A stretch of DNA of 64,000 nt from Flavobacteriales bacterium UBA6051 (GCA_002427735.1 DIYP01000006.1:186001-250000); one strand, 5' to 3'. Positions 1-8,348 are shown, counted from the first letter of the stretch. Notes: generated by a model from the sequence alone, not told the origin. Translations and numbers: made by a program.

Positions 1-96
1 GACTACGATATTCCCTACCTAGAGCACAAGACCTTCGGAGGTGCTATTCTGAATCATTTCACATTTCTAAATAAACTGGGGGTAGGAAAAATCTAA
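1..96 (+). CDS. C-terminal end of an unidentified protein (cut by the window edge)
   Basis: An open frame runs from the first base to a TAA at 94-96 and gives 31 residues, ending in LNKLGVGKI. No start is present, so this is the tail of a gene that begins outside the window. I do not recognise a family in so short a piece. It converges with the methyltransferase gene, and the two stop codons overlap by 4 bases, which is usual for a real gene pair. Confidence 0.5.
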   Translation, partial: DYDIPYLEHKTFGGAILNHFTFLNKLGVGKI

Positions 97-629
97 GAAG
101 AAAGAAGCCTTTTCGTAAATTCCCAAATCACGATTCCGGCGCAAACAGAGACATTTAAACTGTGTTTAGTCCCAAATTGAGGAACTTCAATGATGTGGTT
201 AGAAAGGTCAACTATTTCCTGATCAACGCCATTTACTTCATTCCCAAATACGAGTGCAAATTTCGCATTAGGGAAAGTGTCAACGTCCTGAAGAAGAGTG
301 GTCTGTTCCGTTTGTTCTATAGAACAAATTTGAACGCCTTCGGTTTTTAATTCCTGAACAAGTTCCAGAATAGACGAACGGTGCTCCCAGTCCATGGATT
401 CCGTGGCACCAAGCGCTGTCTTTTGAATTTCGCGATGTGGTGGTTCAGCAGTGATGCCGCATAAGTAAATCTTTTCGACATTGAATGCATCGCAGGTTCT
501 GAAAAAAGTTCCTACATTGGTTAAACTACGTATGTCGTTGAGTATAACAATGATTGGAAACTTCTCCTGCGCCTTAAATTCTTCTTCGTTAACGCGGTCT
601 AATTCCCAGAGTTTTAATTTCTTGTTCAT
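93..629 (-). CDS. SpoU/TrmH-family RNA 2'-O-methyltransferase
   Basis: This 178-aa protein is a SPOUT (alpha/beta-knot) methyltransferase that would transfer a methyl group from S-adenosylmethionine to a ribose 2'-OH in tRNA or rRNA. All three SpoU motifs are visible: motif 1 around residues 31-45 (NDIRSLTNVGTFFRT, with the catalytic-type Arg), motif 2 at 124-135 (FALVFGNEVNGV) and motif 3 at 146-165 (IIEVPQFGTKHSLNVS). It is a minimal catalytic domain without the extra N-terminal RNA-binding domain of RlmB. The target nucleotide cannot be told from the sequence. It is divergent from mutS, and the two share an intergenic region of about 90 bp. Confidence 0.9.
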   Translation of the reverse strand: MNKKLKLWELDRVNEEEFKAQEKFPIIVILNDIRSLTNVGTFFRTCDAFNVEKIYLCGITAEPPHREIQKTALGATESMDWEHRSSILELVQELKTEGVQICSIEQTEQTTLLQDVDTFPNAKFALVFGNEVNGVDQEIVDLSNHIIEVPQFGTKHSLNVSVCAGIVIWEFTKRLLSS

Positions 630-660
630 TTTGTGGATAACAACTGATGCTGATATTTTG
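630..660 (+). promoter_or_regulatory. Candidate Bacteroidota promoter of mutS
   Basis: TTTG at 630-633 is followed after 20 bases by TATTTTG at 654-660. This is close to the Bacteroidota primary promoter (TTTG, 19-21 bp, TAnnTTTG). Transcription would start near 667, after the ATG at 647 and before the TTG at 716. Confidence 0.4.
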
Positions 661-715
661 TGGACTGAATGAGCACAAGTACATTTACCTCACAAAAATC
701 CAAAAATCATTCGAC

Positions 716-3379
716 TTGGCGAAGGGGAAATCTGAAAAAGGAGGAAAGAAGGAGGCGAAAGAGACTCCATTAATGAAGCAATACAATGCGATCAAAGCGA
801 AGCATCCGCAGGCTTTATTGCTTTTCAGAGTAGGAGATTTCTACGAAACTTTCGGTGAGGACGCGATTATAGCTGCCAAGATTTTGGGCATTGTTTTAAC
901 GAACAGAAATAATGGTGGTTCTAAATTGGAATTGGCCGGATTCCCGCATCATTCACTGGATACATATCTACCAAAATTAGTACGAGCAGGACAACGAGTT
1001 GCTATTTGTGATCAGTTAGAAGACCCTAAAATGACCAAGAAAATCGTTAAACGCGGGGTTACTGAGTTGGTAACGCCTGGGGTTTCTTTTAACGATCAGG
1101 TGCTTGATACCAAGAAGAACAATTTTTTGTGTGCTGTGCACTTCATGAAAAACGCCATTGGAATTGCTTTTTTGGATGTTTCCACGGGTGAATTTTTAAT
1201 GACTGAGGGAACCCAAGAGTACATTGAAAAACTCGTGCAAGGGTTTGAACCAACTGAAATAGTCTACAACAAACGACATTCGAAAGAGTACGATGAAACC
1301 TTCGGGAACCGGTATTATTCGTTTCGATTAGAAGACTGGATTTTTACGGAAGATTATGCTTATGAAAACCTGAATAAGCAATTTGGAACGAAATCTTTAA
1401 AAGGTTTTGGAATTGAAGACCTCCAGGTAGGTACCGTAGCGGCAGGTGCGATCATTCATTATTTGTCGGAGAATCAACATGATCGATTACAGCACATTAC
1501 TGCCATATCTCGAATTGAGGAAGATAAATACGTGTGGTTGGATCGCTTTACGATTAGAAATCTGGAGCTGGTAAGTTCACCGCATGAGAATGCAACAACG
1601 CTTATTCAAGTGGTCGACCAAACGAAAACGCCTATGGGTGGCCGTATGATGAAACGTTGGATGGTGCTTCCACTGAAGAATTTAAAGCCCATTAACGATC
1701 GTCTCGAAGCCGTTGCATCATTCTATAAGCAAGAAGAGCTGAACTATGAATTGGGTGAGCGCTTAAAACAAATCAACGATCTGGAACGCTTAATTTCTAA
1801 AGTTGCCGTTGCCAAGATTAACCCAAAAGAGATTGTTCAGTTAAAGCGAACGTTGACACAACTCGGACCGATCAAGGAATTGATTTCTAAGCAAACTTCG
1901 GCGGTGTTGAAGGGGATTTCCGATCGAATTAACCCATGCATAGAATTATTGGAAACCATTGAAACAATGCTCCATGAAGATCCGGCAATTCAAGTAGGTA
2001 AAGGTAAGGTGATTGCCGATGGTTTTAATGCAGAATTGGATGAGTTAAGAAACATTGCATTTTCAGGTAAAGATTACCTTGATCAATTAAAGGAACGTGA
2101 AAGTGAACGCGCAGATATCCCAAGTCTAAAAATTGGGTTCAATAATGTTTTTGGTTATTACATAGAGGTTCGAAATACGCACAAGGATAAAGTACCTGAA
2201 GAGTGGATTCGAAAGCAAACATTGGTAAATGCTGAGCGGTACATAACCGAAGAGTTGAAAGAGTATGAGTCAAAAATTCTAGGTGCTGAAGAAAAAATTC
2301 ATGTGCTGGAATCGCGATTGTATCAGGACTTGGTGTTTTCTATGGCTGATTATATCCAACCTATTCAACTCAATGCACATTTAATTGCTCAGTTAGATTG
2401 TTTACTATCGTTTGCTGAAACCGCCAAGAAAAACAATTACGTACAACCTGAAGTCAATGATTCATTTGCCTTGGATATTAAGGCTGGTAGGCATCCGGTG
2501 ATTGAACAACAAATGGGGGTAGGCGAAGAGTATATTTCCAATGATGTTTATTTGGATAATGAAACGCAACAAATTATGATGATCACCGGTCCGAATATGT
2601 CTGGTAAGAGTGCGTTACTTCGTCAAACGGCCTTAATTTCATTAATGGCACAGATGGGTTCTTTTGTCCCAGCCACTTCTGCTAAACTAGGCTTAGTAGA
2701 TAAAGTCTTCACCCGTGTTGGGGCTTCTGATAATATTTCATCTGGTGAATCTACGTTCATGGTGGAAATGAATGAAACATCGAGCATACTGAATAATTTA
2801 TCTAATCGCTCACTTATTTTATTGGATGAGATTGGTAGAGGTACCAGCACTTATGATGGAATTTCAATTGCCTGGGCTATTGCCGAGTATATTCACGAAC
2901 ACCCCAAAAGCAAAGGGAAAACCTTGTTCGCTACGCACTATCATGAGTTGAATGAGATGACGAATCGCTTTGACCGCATTAAGAACTTTAATGTTTCGGT
3001 GAAAGAAGTAGGTAAAAAGATTCTTTTCCTGCGAAAACTAGTGGCGGGTGGAAGTGAACATTCTTTCGGGATTCACGTCGCGAAATTGGCAGGAATGCCA
3101 AATCAGGTATTGGAAAGGGCTGAAAGTATGTTGACCCAATTAGAGGCTTCGCATGAGTTGGTAGAGGAGAGCACTGTCAAAAAAGCGAAGGCTTCAAAGA
3201 AAAAAGTCAAGGAAACGGTCGCGGAAGATTTGGGCGATATGCAGTTAAGTTTCTTTCAGTTAAATGATCCTGTGCTTGAGCAAATTCGGGAAGAATTGGT
3301 GAGTATTGATATCAATACGTTGACCCCTGTGGAAGCCCTTATGAAACTCAATGAAATTAAAAAGTTGACAGGTGGTTGA
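716..3379 (+). CDS. mutS: DNA mismatch repair protein MutS
   Basis: MutS binds mismatched DNA as a dimer clamp and, with MutL, starts methyl-independent repair. The N terminus carries the mismatch-reading motif GDFYETFGEDA with the Phe-X-Glu pair. The ATPase has Walker A GPNMSGKS at about 625-632 and Walker B with the ABC-type signature LILLDEIGRGTSTYDG near 700-715. From TTG 716 the protein is 887 aa, usual for MutS1. I chose this start because it gives MAKGKSEKGGKKEAKETPLMKQYN-type residues as in relatives, and because a promoter -7 box (654-660) lies downstream of the alternative ATG at 647. ATG 773 (MKQYN) is the other possible start. No strong ribosome-binding site precedes any of them. 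Confidence 0.95.
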   Translation: MAKGKSEKGGKKEAKETPLMKQYNAIKAKHPQALLLFRVGDFYETFGEDAIIAAKILGIVLTNRNNGGSKLELAGFPHHSLDTYLPKLVRAGQRVAICDQLEDPKMTKKIVKRGVTELVTPGVSFNDQVLDTKKNNFLCAVHFMKNAIGIAFLDVSTGEFLMTEGTQEYIEKLVQGFEPTEIVYNKRHSKEYDETFGNRYYSFRLEDWIFTEDYAYENLNKQFGTKSLKGFGIEDLQVGTVAAGAIIHYLSENQHDRLQHITAISRIEEDKYVWLDRFTIRNLELVSSPHENATTLIQVVDQTKTPMGGRMMKRWMVLPLKNLKPINDRLEAVASFYKQEELNYELGERLKQINDLERLISKVAVAKINPKEIVQLKRTLTQLGPIKELISKQTSAVLKGISDRINPCIELLETIETMLHEDPAIQVGKGKVIADGFNAELDELRNIAFSGKDYLDQLKERESERADIPSLKIGFNNVFGYYIEVRNTHKDKVPEEWIRKQTLVNAERYITEELKEYESKILGAEEKIHVLESRLYQDLVFSMADYIQPIQLNAHLIAQLDCLLSFAETAKKNNYVQPEVNDSFALDIKAGRHPVIEQQMGVGEEYISNDVYLDNETQQIMMITGPNMSGKSALLRQTALISLMAQMGSFVPATSAKLGLVDKVFTRVGASDNISSGESTFMVEMNETSSILNNLSNRSLILLDEIGRGTSTYDGISIAWAIAEYIHEHPKSKGKTLFATHYHELNEMTNRFDRIKNFNVSVKEVGKKILFLRKLVAGGSEHSFGIHVAKLAGMPNQVLERAESMLTQLEASHELVEESTVKKAKASKKKVKETVAEDLGDMQLSFFQLNDPVLEQIREELVSIDINTLTPVEALMKLNEIKKLTGG

Positions 3380-3477
3380 ATAAAGAGGCAACCATTGCAA
3401 CAGTTTTGATGTATTAAGGGTGGATAGTATCCAGTTTAGCTGAAAGAAAATCAATAGAACCACTTAAATTTAATGAT

Positions 3478-5376
3478 ATGATCAGGAACTTTGCGCTCAC
3501 ATTCTTTAGTGTGTTAGCCACCGCATGTTTATTTTCACAAGTAGCTTATGAATGGCATTTCGGACAAGGGGATGTTAATGATGATAATGCGCGATCTATA
3601 GCGATAGATGACAGCAGCAACGTATACGTTTGTGGTGTTTTTTCGGGGACTATTGATTTTGATCCTGGTGCTGGATCTTACATGCTAACATCCAACGGTG
3701 GTAATGATGCTTTTATCCAGAAACTAGATTCCAATGGCGTATTCATTTGGGCACAACAGATTGGTGGTGCAGGGGATGATGGAGCGATGAATCTTGTATT
3801 GGATGACTCTGCTGATGTTCACATCGTAGGAAATTTCAATGGGACCGTTGATTTCGATAATGGTTCTGGAACAGCTGAGTTAATCAATGGATCTCAATTT
3901 TCGGATGGCTTTATGCTCACACTTGATCGTAATGGTGGTTTTGAAGATGTCTTTCATTTACGAGGTAATGGACCTATGAGTGCGGATGCCATCGCAATCG
4001 ACACATCAGAGAATGTGTACGTTACGGGGAATTTTTCATCCTTTATTAACTTCGACGATGCTGTCGGAACTACTACAATAGTGGCTTTTTCAGATGGTGC
4101 AAGAGACCCATTTGCCATTAAAGTGGATGCACAAGGAGATGGTGTTTGGGGAAAAGTTTTTGAAGGCCCTGGATTTGACATCGGTACTTCGATTGCTGTG
4201 AATGACGATCAGGATGTCTTTGTGGGAGGCTTCTTTGTAGACTCCGTTGATTTTGACCCTTCTGTCTCCCAGCAGAACATTCTTTCCAATGGTAATGAAG
4301 ACGCATTCGTGCTTTGTCTGGATTCCTTAGGCGAATTGGAATGGGTGAATACTTTCGGAAGCACCAGTAGTGATAGAGTTGATGCGATGGATTGGAACAA
4401 TGGACGGTTAAGTGCGACAGGCTCTTTTCGTGAAACGGTAGACTTCGATCCAGGCGCAACTATTTCCAATCATACCTCTTCTGGAGGAGCAGATGTATTT
4501 GCATTAACATTGAATGGAGATGGGGATTATTTATGGTCAAGAGCCTTTGGTGCGGGAAGTGCAGATGAAGGGTTTGGTGTGGAAATAGATGATGCTTCAA
4601 ATGTTTACTTGACTGGATATTTTAATTCAACCGTCGACTTTGATCCGAGTGCTGAGGTATTTACGCTAACAGCTCAAGAATGCGATGTTTTCATTCAAAA
4701 GCTTGATCAAAATGGTGATTTTCAATGGGTACGAAAGTGCGGAAGCCCGGGACATGATGTTGGGCGATCTGTTGCTGTTTCGCCTTCGGCTTCAGTATAT
4801 AACAGCGGATTCTTTGTGCAAACGTGTGATTTTAATCCTGGGCCGGGTGTAGCCAATGCTACAGCCGTTGGTGGATATGATGGCTATGTACTGAAATTGA
4901 GTGATTGTTCCTTAGAAACAGGTTTCACGCAAAATGGCGATACATTGATTGCTAACGCAACAAATGTGAGTTATCAATGGTACCGATGTGAACCGACATT
5001 TGGGCCAATTGCCGGAGCAACCTCTCAGAGTTATACAATCCTATCCGCAGGAACATATGCGCTGCAAATTACCGAGGGTGAATGTGTAGATTATTCTGAT
5101 TGCATGGAAGTAGGAGCGCTATCCACCAATGATCTTGAAGCAGAATCATTTATCGTTTATCCAAATCCCACGATCAATGGTAAACTTACGGTTGAAGGTA
5201 AAAATGCCTTCTGGGATGATATCGTTGTCAGAGATGCATCTGGTCGAATTATCGATGTGGTAGATGCTCGTGGTTTGTTCAGCGTTCAATTAGAATTACC
5301 AACAACGAAGGGAAGCTATTTCTTAACGACTTCTTCGTCGGAAGGCAGATGGGTTGAACATGTCATTGTGCTCTAA
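3478..5376 (+). CDS. Secreted SBBP-like repeat protein with Ig-like domain and T9SS sorting domain
   Basis: This 632-aa protein has an N-terminal signal peptide (about residues 1-20, ending FSQ). It then has about seven repeats of 60-75 aa, each marked by a TVDFDPGA-like strand (variants at roughly residues 56, 122, 190, 258, 322, 388 and 452) and by a DAF-LxLDxxG segment. This matches the SBBP/beta-propeller-like repeats of Bacteroidota exported proteins. A Cys-rich Ig-like module with the SYQWYRC motif follows at about residues 480-550. A type A T9SS sorting domain starting FIVYPNPTINGKLTV occupies the last 80 residues. It is predicted to be exported by the Sec and T9SS systems and anchored to or released from the cell surface. 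The ligand is unknown. It starts about 100 bp after mutS and is probably transcribed separately. Confidence 0.8.
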   Translation: MIRNFALTFFSVLATACLFSQVAYEWHFGQGDVNDDNARSIAIDDSSNVYVCGVFSGTIDFDPGAGSYMLTSNGGNDAFIQKLDSNGVFIWAQQIGGAGDDGAMNLVLDDSADVHIVGNFNGTVDFDNGSGTAELINGSQFSDGFMLTLDRNGGFEDVFHLRGNGPMSADAIAIDTSENVYVTGNFSSFINFDDAVGTTTIVAFSDGARDPFAIKVDAQGDGVWGKVFEGPGFDIGTSIAVNDDQDVFVGGFFVDSVDFDPSVSQQNILSNGNEDAFVLCLDSLGELEWVNTFGSTSSDRVDAMDWNNGRLSATGSFRETVDFDPGATISNHTSSGGADVFALTLNGDGDYLWSRAFGAGSADEGFGVEIDDASNVYLTGYFNSTVDFDPSAEVFTLTAQECDVFIQKLDQNGDFQWVRKCGSPGHDVGRSVAVSPSASVYNSGFFVQTCDFNPGPGVANATAVGGYDGYVLKLSDCSLETGFTQNGDTLIANATNVSYQWYRCEPTFGPIAGATSQSYTILSAGTYALQITEGECVDYSDCMEVGALSTNDLEAESFIVYPNPTINGKLTVEGKNAFWDDIVVRDASGRIIDVVDARGLFSVQLELPTTKGSYFLTTSSSEGRWVEHVIVL

Positions 5377-5411
5377 GGAACACTTGTTGTATTATTTTTT
5401 ACATCAATTCG

Positions 5412-5441
5412 TTTCTAATTTGTAAAATACTTCTAAATTTG
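5412..5441 (+). promoter_or_regulatory. Candidate promoter of the tRNA genes
   Basis: A perfect TAnnTTTG box (TAAATTTG, 5434-5441) lies 38 bases before tRNA-Gly. A TTTC at 5412-5415, 18 bases further upstream, could serve as the -33 element. Confidence 0.4.
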
Positions 5442-5479
5442 TCGCCCGTCTCAAAGCGATGAGGCGTACCCAAAAATAA

Positions 5480-5551
5480 GCGGGCGTAGCTCAGGGGTAG
5501 AGCATAACCTTGCCAAGGTTAGGGTCGTGAGTTCGAATCTCATCGCCCGCT
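5480..5551 (+). tRNA. tRNA-Gly (anticodon GCC)
   Basis: This 72-nt gene folds into a full cloverleaf. The acceptor GCGGGCG (5480-5486) pairs with CGCCCGC (5544-5550), followed by discriminator T. The D arm contains AGCTCAGGGG. The anticodon stem TAACC/GGTTA encloses the 7-base loop TTGCCAA, giving anticodon GCC. The T arm has GTTCGAATC. The 3' CCA is not encoded. Confidence 0.95.
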
Positions 5552-5690
5552 CAGGTTAAAATCTGTCTTTGACAGTTTTGAATTGAAAGCACCTCCCAAA
5601 GAGATCAGCTAAGCTGCTCTTAAGGGATGATAAAAACTAAGCGTTTAGGATGACGCTTACTACCAGATTTATCTGTCCGATAAATCAAAT

Positions 5691-5775
5691 GCTCGAGTGG
5701 TGGAATTGGTAGACACGCCGGACTTAAAATCCTGTGGGCTTTTTGCCCGTGCGGGTTCAAGTCCCGCCTCGAGTA
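5691..5775 (+). tRNA. tRNA-Leu (anticodon TAA)
   Basis: This is an 85-nt class II tRNA. The acceptor GCTCGAG (5691-5697) pairs with CTCGAGT (5768-5774), followed by discriminator A. The D arm contains the TGGTAGACAC stretch typical of Leu. The anticodon loop is CTTAAAA, giving anticodon TAA. The anticodon stem has one C-T mismatch. A long variable arm (GGGC/GCCC) and the T arm GGTTCAAGTCC follow. CCA is not encoded. Its last bases are the start of a direct repeat that recurs at 7349. Confidence 0.95.
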
Positions 5776-5852
5776 CATTTAAAAAGAAAGCCCTGTATCA
5801 TAGTGATACGGGGCTTTTTTGGTTCGACATTTTCTAAAATGGTTCGACAATC
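5773..5852. repeat. Direct repeat, copy 1 (tRNA-Leu 3' end plus terminator)
   Basis: The first 27 bases (5773-5799), beginning with the last three bases of tRNA-Leu, are identical to 7349-7375. Similarity continues through the terminator stem, the T-run and a following TTCGA and (G)GTTC-ACAA region. The motif TGGTTCGACAAT at 5840-5851 also recurs at 7324-7335. The two copies flank the MarR/barrel-protein module in the manner of attachment sites. Confidence 0.7.
5786..5822 (+). terminator. Rho-independent terminator after tRNA-Leu
   Basis: The stem AAAGCCCTGTATCA / GATACGGGGCTTT encloses a short loop and is followed by TTTTTT. The A-run on the other side lets it also serve the leftward lipoprotein gene. 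Confidence 0.85.
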
Positions 5853-6328
5853 TAATGTTTAGGTATCAATCTTTGAGACTTTGGTGTTAGGTCATACATG
5901 GTGAACGTTTCCAAAATTGAATCCATGTCCTCATCTCCATGTTCATCCTGCCCCTGTTCTGTATTTAAGTACTCCATCATTGATTCACGCTTATCGAAAG
6001 TAACCCAGACAACAACAGTGTTTTTTGAGGTGTCAACGCTAACCTGACGAGCTAATAAACCATCCACATGCTCATCCATTAATTCACTGGGAGATGAAGC
6101 TATTCTCACTAAATCATCCAATTTCCCTGGCTTTGCAGTAGAAACGGAAACGAATGTATAGGTTGCATTCATATCTATGGCACCATGGTGCTCATGACTA
6201 TCCATGTTATCATGATGCGCATCATTATTGCTGTTTTGAGTTTCATCCGCAGCACCCTCAGTAGATGATTGTGTGCAAGAAGTCACTATTGCTGCTATGG
6301 CAATCAAGCCAATTACTATTTTCTTCAT
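5852..6328 (-). CDS. His-rich lipoprotein with a dimeric alpha/beta-barrel (ABM-like) domain
   Basis: This 158-aa protein has a lipoprotein signal (lipobox around residue 18, IVTSCTQ). A His/Asp/Asn-rich linker at about residues 30-50 (DAHHDNMDSHEHHG) could bind metal. The domain of about 105 aa starts at ATYTFVSVSTAKPGKLDDL and resembles the antibiotic-biosynthesis-monooxygenase/EthD dimeric barrel fold. The following cytoplasmic gene encodes a close paralog of this domain. It is probably anchored in the outer or inner membrane facing the periplasm. The enzymatic function is not known: the family includes quinol monooxygenases, heme-degrading enzymes and proteins without known activity. It is co-transcribed with the gene at 6331, 2 bases away. 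Confidence 0.6.
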   Translation of the reverse strand: MKKIVIGLIAIAAIVTSCTQSSTEGAADETQNSNNDAHHDNMDSHEHHGAIDMNATYTFVSVSTAKPGKLDDLVRIASSPSELMDEHVDGLLARQVSVDTSKNTVVVWVTFDKRESMMEYLNTEQGQDEHGDEDMDSILETFTMYDLTPKSQRLIPKH

Positions 6329-6330
6329 TC

Positions 6331-6666
6331 TTATTGGATTTGTTTTAGCTCTAATCTTTCTGATACTGGCTCACAGTCATACATAATGAATGTTGCGATA
6401 CTATCCATGCTGTCATTTTCACCATGGTCATCTTTACCTTTCTCTGTCTCAAGGAAATCATATAAAGATTCCTTCTTATCAAATGTTGCCCAGACAATTG
6501 CAGTATTTCTATCACGGTCAACACTTACCTGATATGCCAGCAAGCCTGTTACTTTATCGTCCATCTTTCTCGTTGGACCAGTGGCAATTTCAACTAATTC
6601 GTCGAGCATGCCTTGTTTCGCTGTGGAAACTGATACAAACGTATACGTTGCTTCTTTCATTTTCAT
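6331..6666 (-). CDS. Cytoplasmic dimeric alpha/beta-barrel (ABM-like) protein
   Basis: This 111-aa protein consists only of the barrel domain and has no signal peptide. It shares the opening EATYTFVSVSTAKQGMLDEL, the QVSVDRDRNTAIVWATFDKKES core and the D-SMDSI end with the lipoprotein encoded just downstream. The pair is a tandem duplication in which one copy gained an export signal. It is the first gene of a two-gene unit transcribed away from the MarR regulator at 6767, and the 100-bp AT-rich intergenic region probably holds the shared control sites. ATG at 6666 is preceded by an A-rich leader without a clear ribosome-binding site. Confidence 0.65.
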   Translation of the reverse strand: MKMKEATYTFVSVSTAKQGMLDELVEIATGPTRKMDDKVTGLLAYQVSVDRDRNTAIVWATFDKKESLYDFLETEKGKDDHGENDSMDSIATFIMYDCEPVSERLELKQIQ

Positions 6667-6766
6667 TGTATTATTGATTTATTACTATGTTTCTGATGTA
6701 AAAGTATATATTTATTTCAAAAACACAATAAAAAGAATTAAATTTGTTCAATAACATTACATAAAC

Positions 6767-7321
6767 ATGAAAGCTGAACTATTACATAACCTGATTGATT
6801 TAGTTGAAGAATTCAACAACAACAGTACTTCTGGCACTATGGAGGACTTTGTTGTCTGGCTGAGTGGGAAGTATTTTGAGTCAGAAAATTCAGAAGGTCA
6901 TCAAGAACAACTGGACCTGATGTTGGCCTTCCAGATTTCTATGCTCAACAAAAGCATTAAAAAGCAGACTAAAGAGGTTATTTCAGAATCACCCTTGTCA
7001 TCATTAGATGGATATAGCTTCTTGTTGCACTTAGAACATGCTGATTCATTCAGAAAAATGGAGCTTATTGAGATGCACAATCTTGAGGCTCCAACTGGAA
7101 TAGAAGTAATAAAGCGCTTGTTATCCAAAGGTCTTATAGAGGAATTTAATGATGCTGAGGACAAGCGAGCTAAAAGGGTGAAAATGACCAAAGATGGTAA
7201 ACGAGAGTTGGAGCGTCTTAAGCCGCTGGTAGACGAAAAATTCAAGAACTTCTCGAAGGCACTTTCACTCAATGATAAGCTGAGCTTAGTGGCGACTATG
7301 AATAAGCTTATTCGTTCCTAA
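6767..7321 (+). CDS. MarR-family winged-helix transcriptional regulator
   Basis: This 184-aa protein has a helical N terminus, followed by a MarR winged helix (about residues 85-165). The recognition region contains APTGIEVIKRLLSKGLIEE and the wing EDKRAKRVKMTKDGKREL, which carries the Asp-Arg pair usual in MarR proteins. Such proteins bind palindromes as dimers and are released by small phenolic or oxidising ligands. Its divergent position points to control of the barrel-protein pair (6666-5852). It ends in front of the second copy of the tRNA-proximal direct repeat. Confidence 0.75.
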   Translation: MKAELLHNLIDLVEEFNNNSTSGTMEDFVVWLSGKYFESENSEGHQEQLDLMLAFQISMLNKSIKKQTKEVISESPLSSLDGYSFLLHLEHADSFRKMELIEMHNLEAPTGIEVIKRLLSKGLIEEFNDAEDKRAKRVKMTKDGKRELERLKPLVDEKFKNFSKALSLNDKLSLVATMNKLIRS

Positions 7322-7348
7322 TCTGGTTCGACAATGCAATCATTGCGG

Positions 7349-7432
7349 GTACATTTAAAAAGAAAGCCCTGTATCTGCTGATACAGGGCTTTTTTGATTC
7401 GATTTTTGCCGAAAACGGTTCAACAAATAGAC
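7349..7432. repeat. Direct repeat, copy 2
   Basis: The first 27 bases are identical to 5773-5799. It contains a terminator with the same stem and a different loop (CTGCTG), then TTCGA and GGTTCAACAA-type sequence. It lies 1.58 kb from copy 1. No tRNA sequence precedes this copy. Confidence 0.7.
7361..7396. terminator. Bidirectional terminator between marR and araC
   Basis: The stem AAGCCCTGTATC / GATACAGGGCTT with a 4-base loop is flanked by an A-run and a T-run. It separates the converging MarR and AraC genes. Confidence 0.85.
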
Positions 7433-7436
7433 TTTT

Positions 7437-8348
7437 TTAATTCAAGTTCCTATACTCGCTCGGACTAAATCCTGTCTTTGATTTGAATAAATTGCTGAAA
7501 TGCTGAGGGTATTCGAAGCCAAGAGAATATCCAATTTCACTTATTGAAGTTTTTGAATTTAATAGCTTGTTCTTTGCTTTTTCAATCACAAATAAATGTA
7601 TGTGCTCCTGCGCTGTCTTTCCTGTTTCTTTCTTCAATAAGTCACTCAGATAATTTGCAGAGAAATTAAGTTCAGTCGCCAAATATTGAACATTTGGCAA
7701 TCCACTTTCATGAATATCTTCTCCTTCAAAATATCTTTTTAGAAGCTTTTCAAATTTTGAAACGTAATCAAGATTCATATTAGAACGAGTGTAGAATTGT
7801 CTATCATAGAATCTTGTGCAGTAATCAAGCAAAAGTTCAATGTTTGATACAATTAGGTTCTGACTATGCTTATCCAAATTTTGACTGTACTCCTTTACGA
7901 TCTTGTCTAAGAGTTCTTCAATTGTGTCTAATTCTTCTTCGGAAAGGTGAAGTGCTTCATTTACCTCATAGCTGAAAAATGAATATTGACTCATTTTGTC
8001 TGATAAGCTGGACTTTCTAATTAAGTCAGGATGAAATGCTAGCGTCCACCCATTATCAGTTTCGTTATTTGTTGATATTTCGCCGTCAAAAATGGTAATT
8101 TGACCAGGAGATGTAAACACCAATGTGCCTTGTTCATAATCGTAAGAGTTCTTTCCATAAGTTAAGTTACCGCAGCCTAATTGTTTTAACGAAACCTCAT
8201 ATAGATTGTTGATGACTTTTATACCTCTAAAATCAACTGTAGGTCTAAAGTCAACAGTCTTTGCTACAGACACTAAAGGATGCTTGGGTGCGGAAAGTCC
8301 CATTGCTTGGTGAGCTTGAGCGATTGTGTTTATTTCAAAAGTTTCCAT
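7437..8348 (-). CDS. AraC-family regulator (paralog 1)
   Basis: This 303-aa protein has an N-terminal cupin-like sensor domain, with YGKNSYDYEQGTLVFTSPGQ around residues 65-85 (shared by the paralogs here). The C-terminal double helix-turn-helix is at about residues 220-300 (YLATELNFSANYLSDLLKK and SISEIGYSLGFEYPQHFSN). It is the last gene of a leftward unit hchA-SDR-araC, 61 bp after the SDR, and so probably regulates that unit. The candidate operator is the 21-bp-phased repeat at 10168-10199. Three relatives with the same architecture are encoded at 13821, 17006 and 27783. Confidence 0.85.
   Translation of the reverse strand: METFEINTIAQAHQAMGLSAPKHPLVSVAKTVDFRPTVDFRGIKVINNLYEVSLKQLGCGNLTYGKNSYDYEQGTLVFTSPGQITIFDGEISTNNETDNGWTLAFHPDLIRKSSLSDKMSQYSFFSYEVNEALHLSEEELDTIEELLDKIVKEYSQNLDKHSQNLIVSNIELLLDYCTRFYDRQFYTRSNMNLDYVSKFEKLLKRYFEGEDIHESGLPNVQYLATELNFSANYLSDLLKKETGKTAQEHIHLFVIEKAKNKLLNSKTSISEIGYSLGFEYPQHFSNLFKSKTGFSPSEYRNLN

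Noticed and set aside
647..715. Longer N terminus of MutS from ATG 647
   Set aside because: The residues do not resemble MutS and the likely -7 promoter element lies inside this stretch.
4118..4459. Long reverse-strand open frames inside the SBBP repeat gene
   Set aside because: They are antisense to a gene with clear signal peptide, repeats and T9SS domain, and their translation has no recognisable features.
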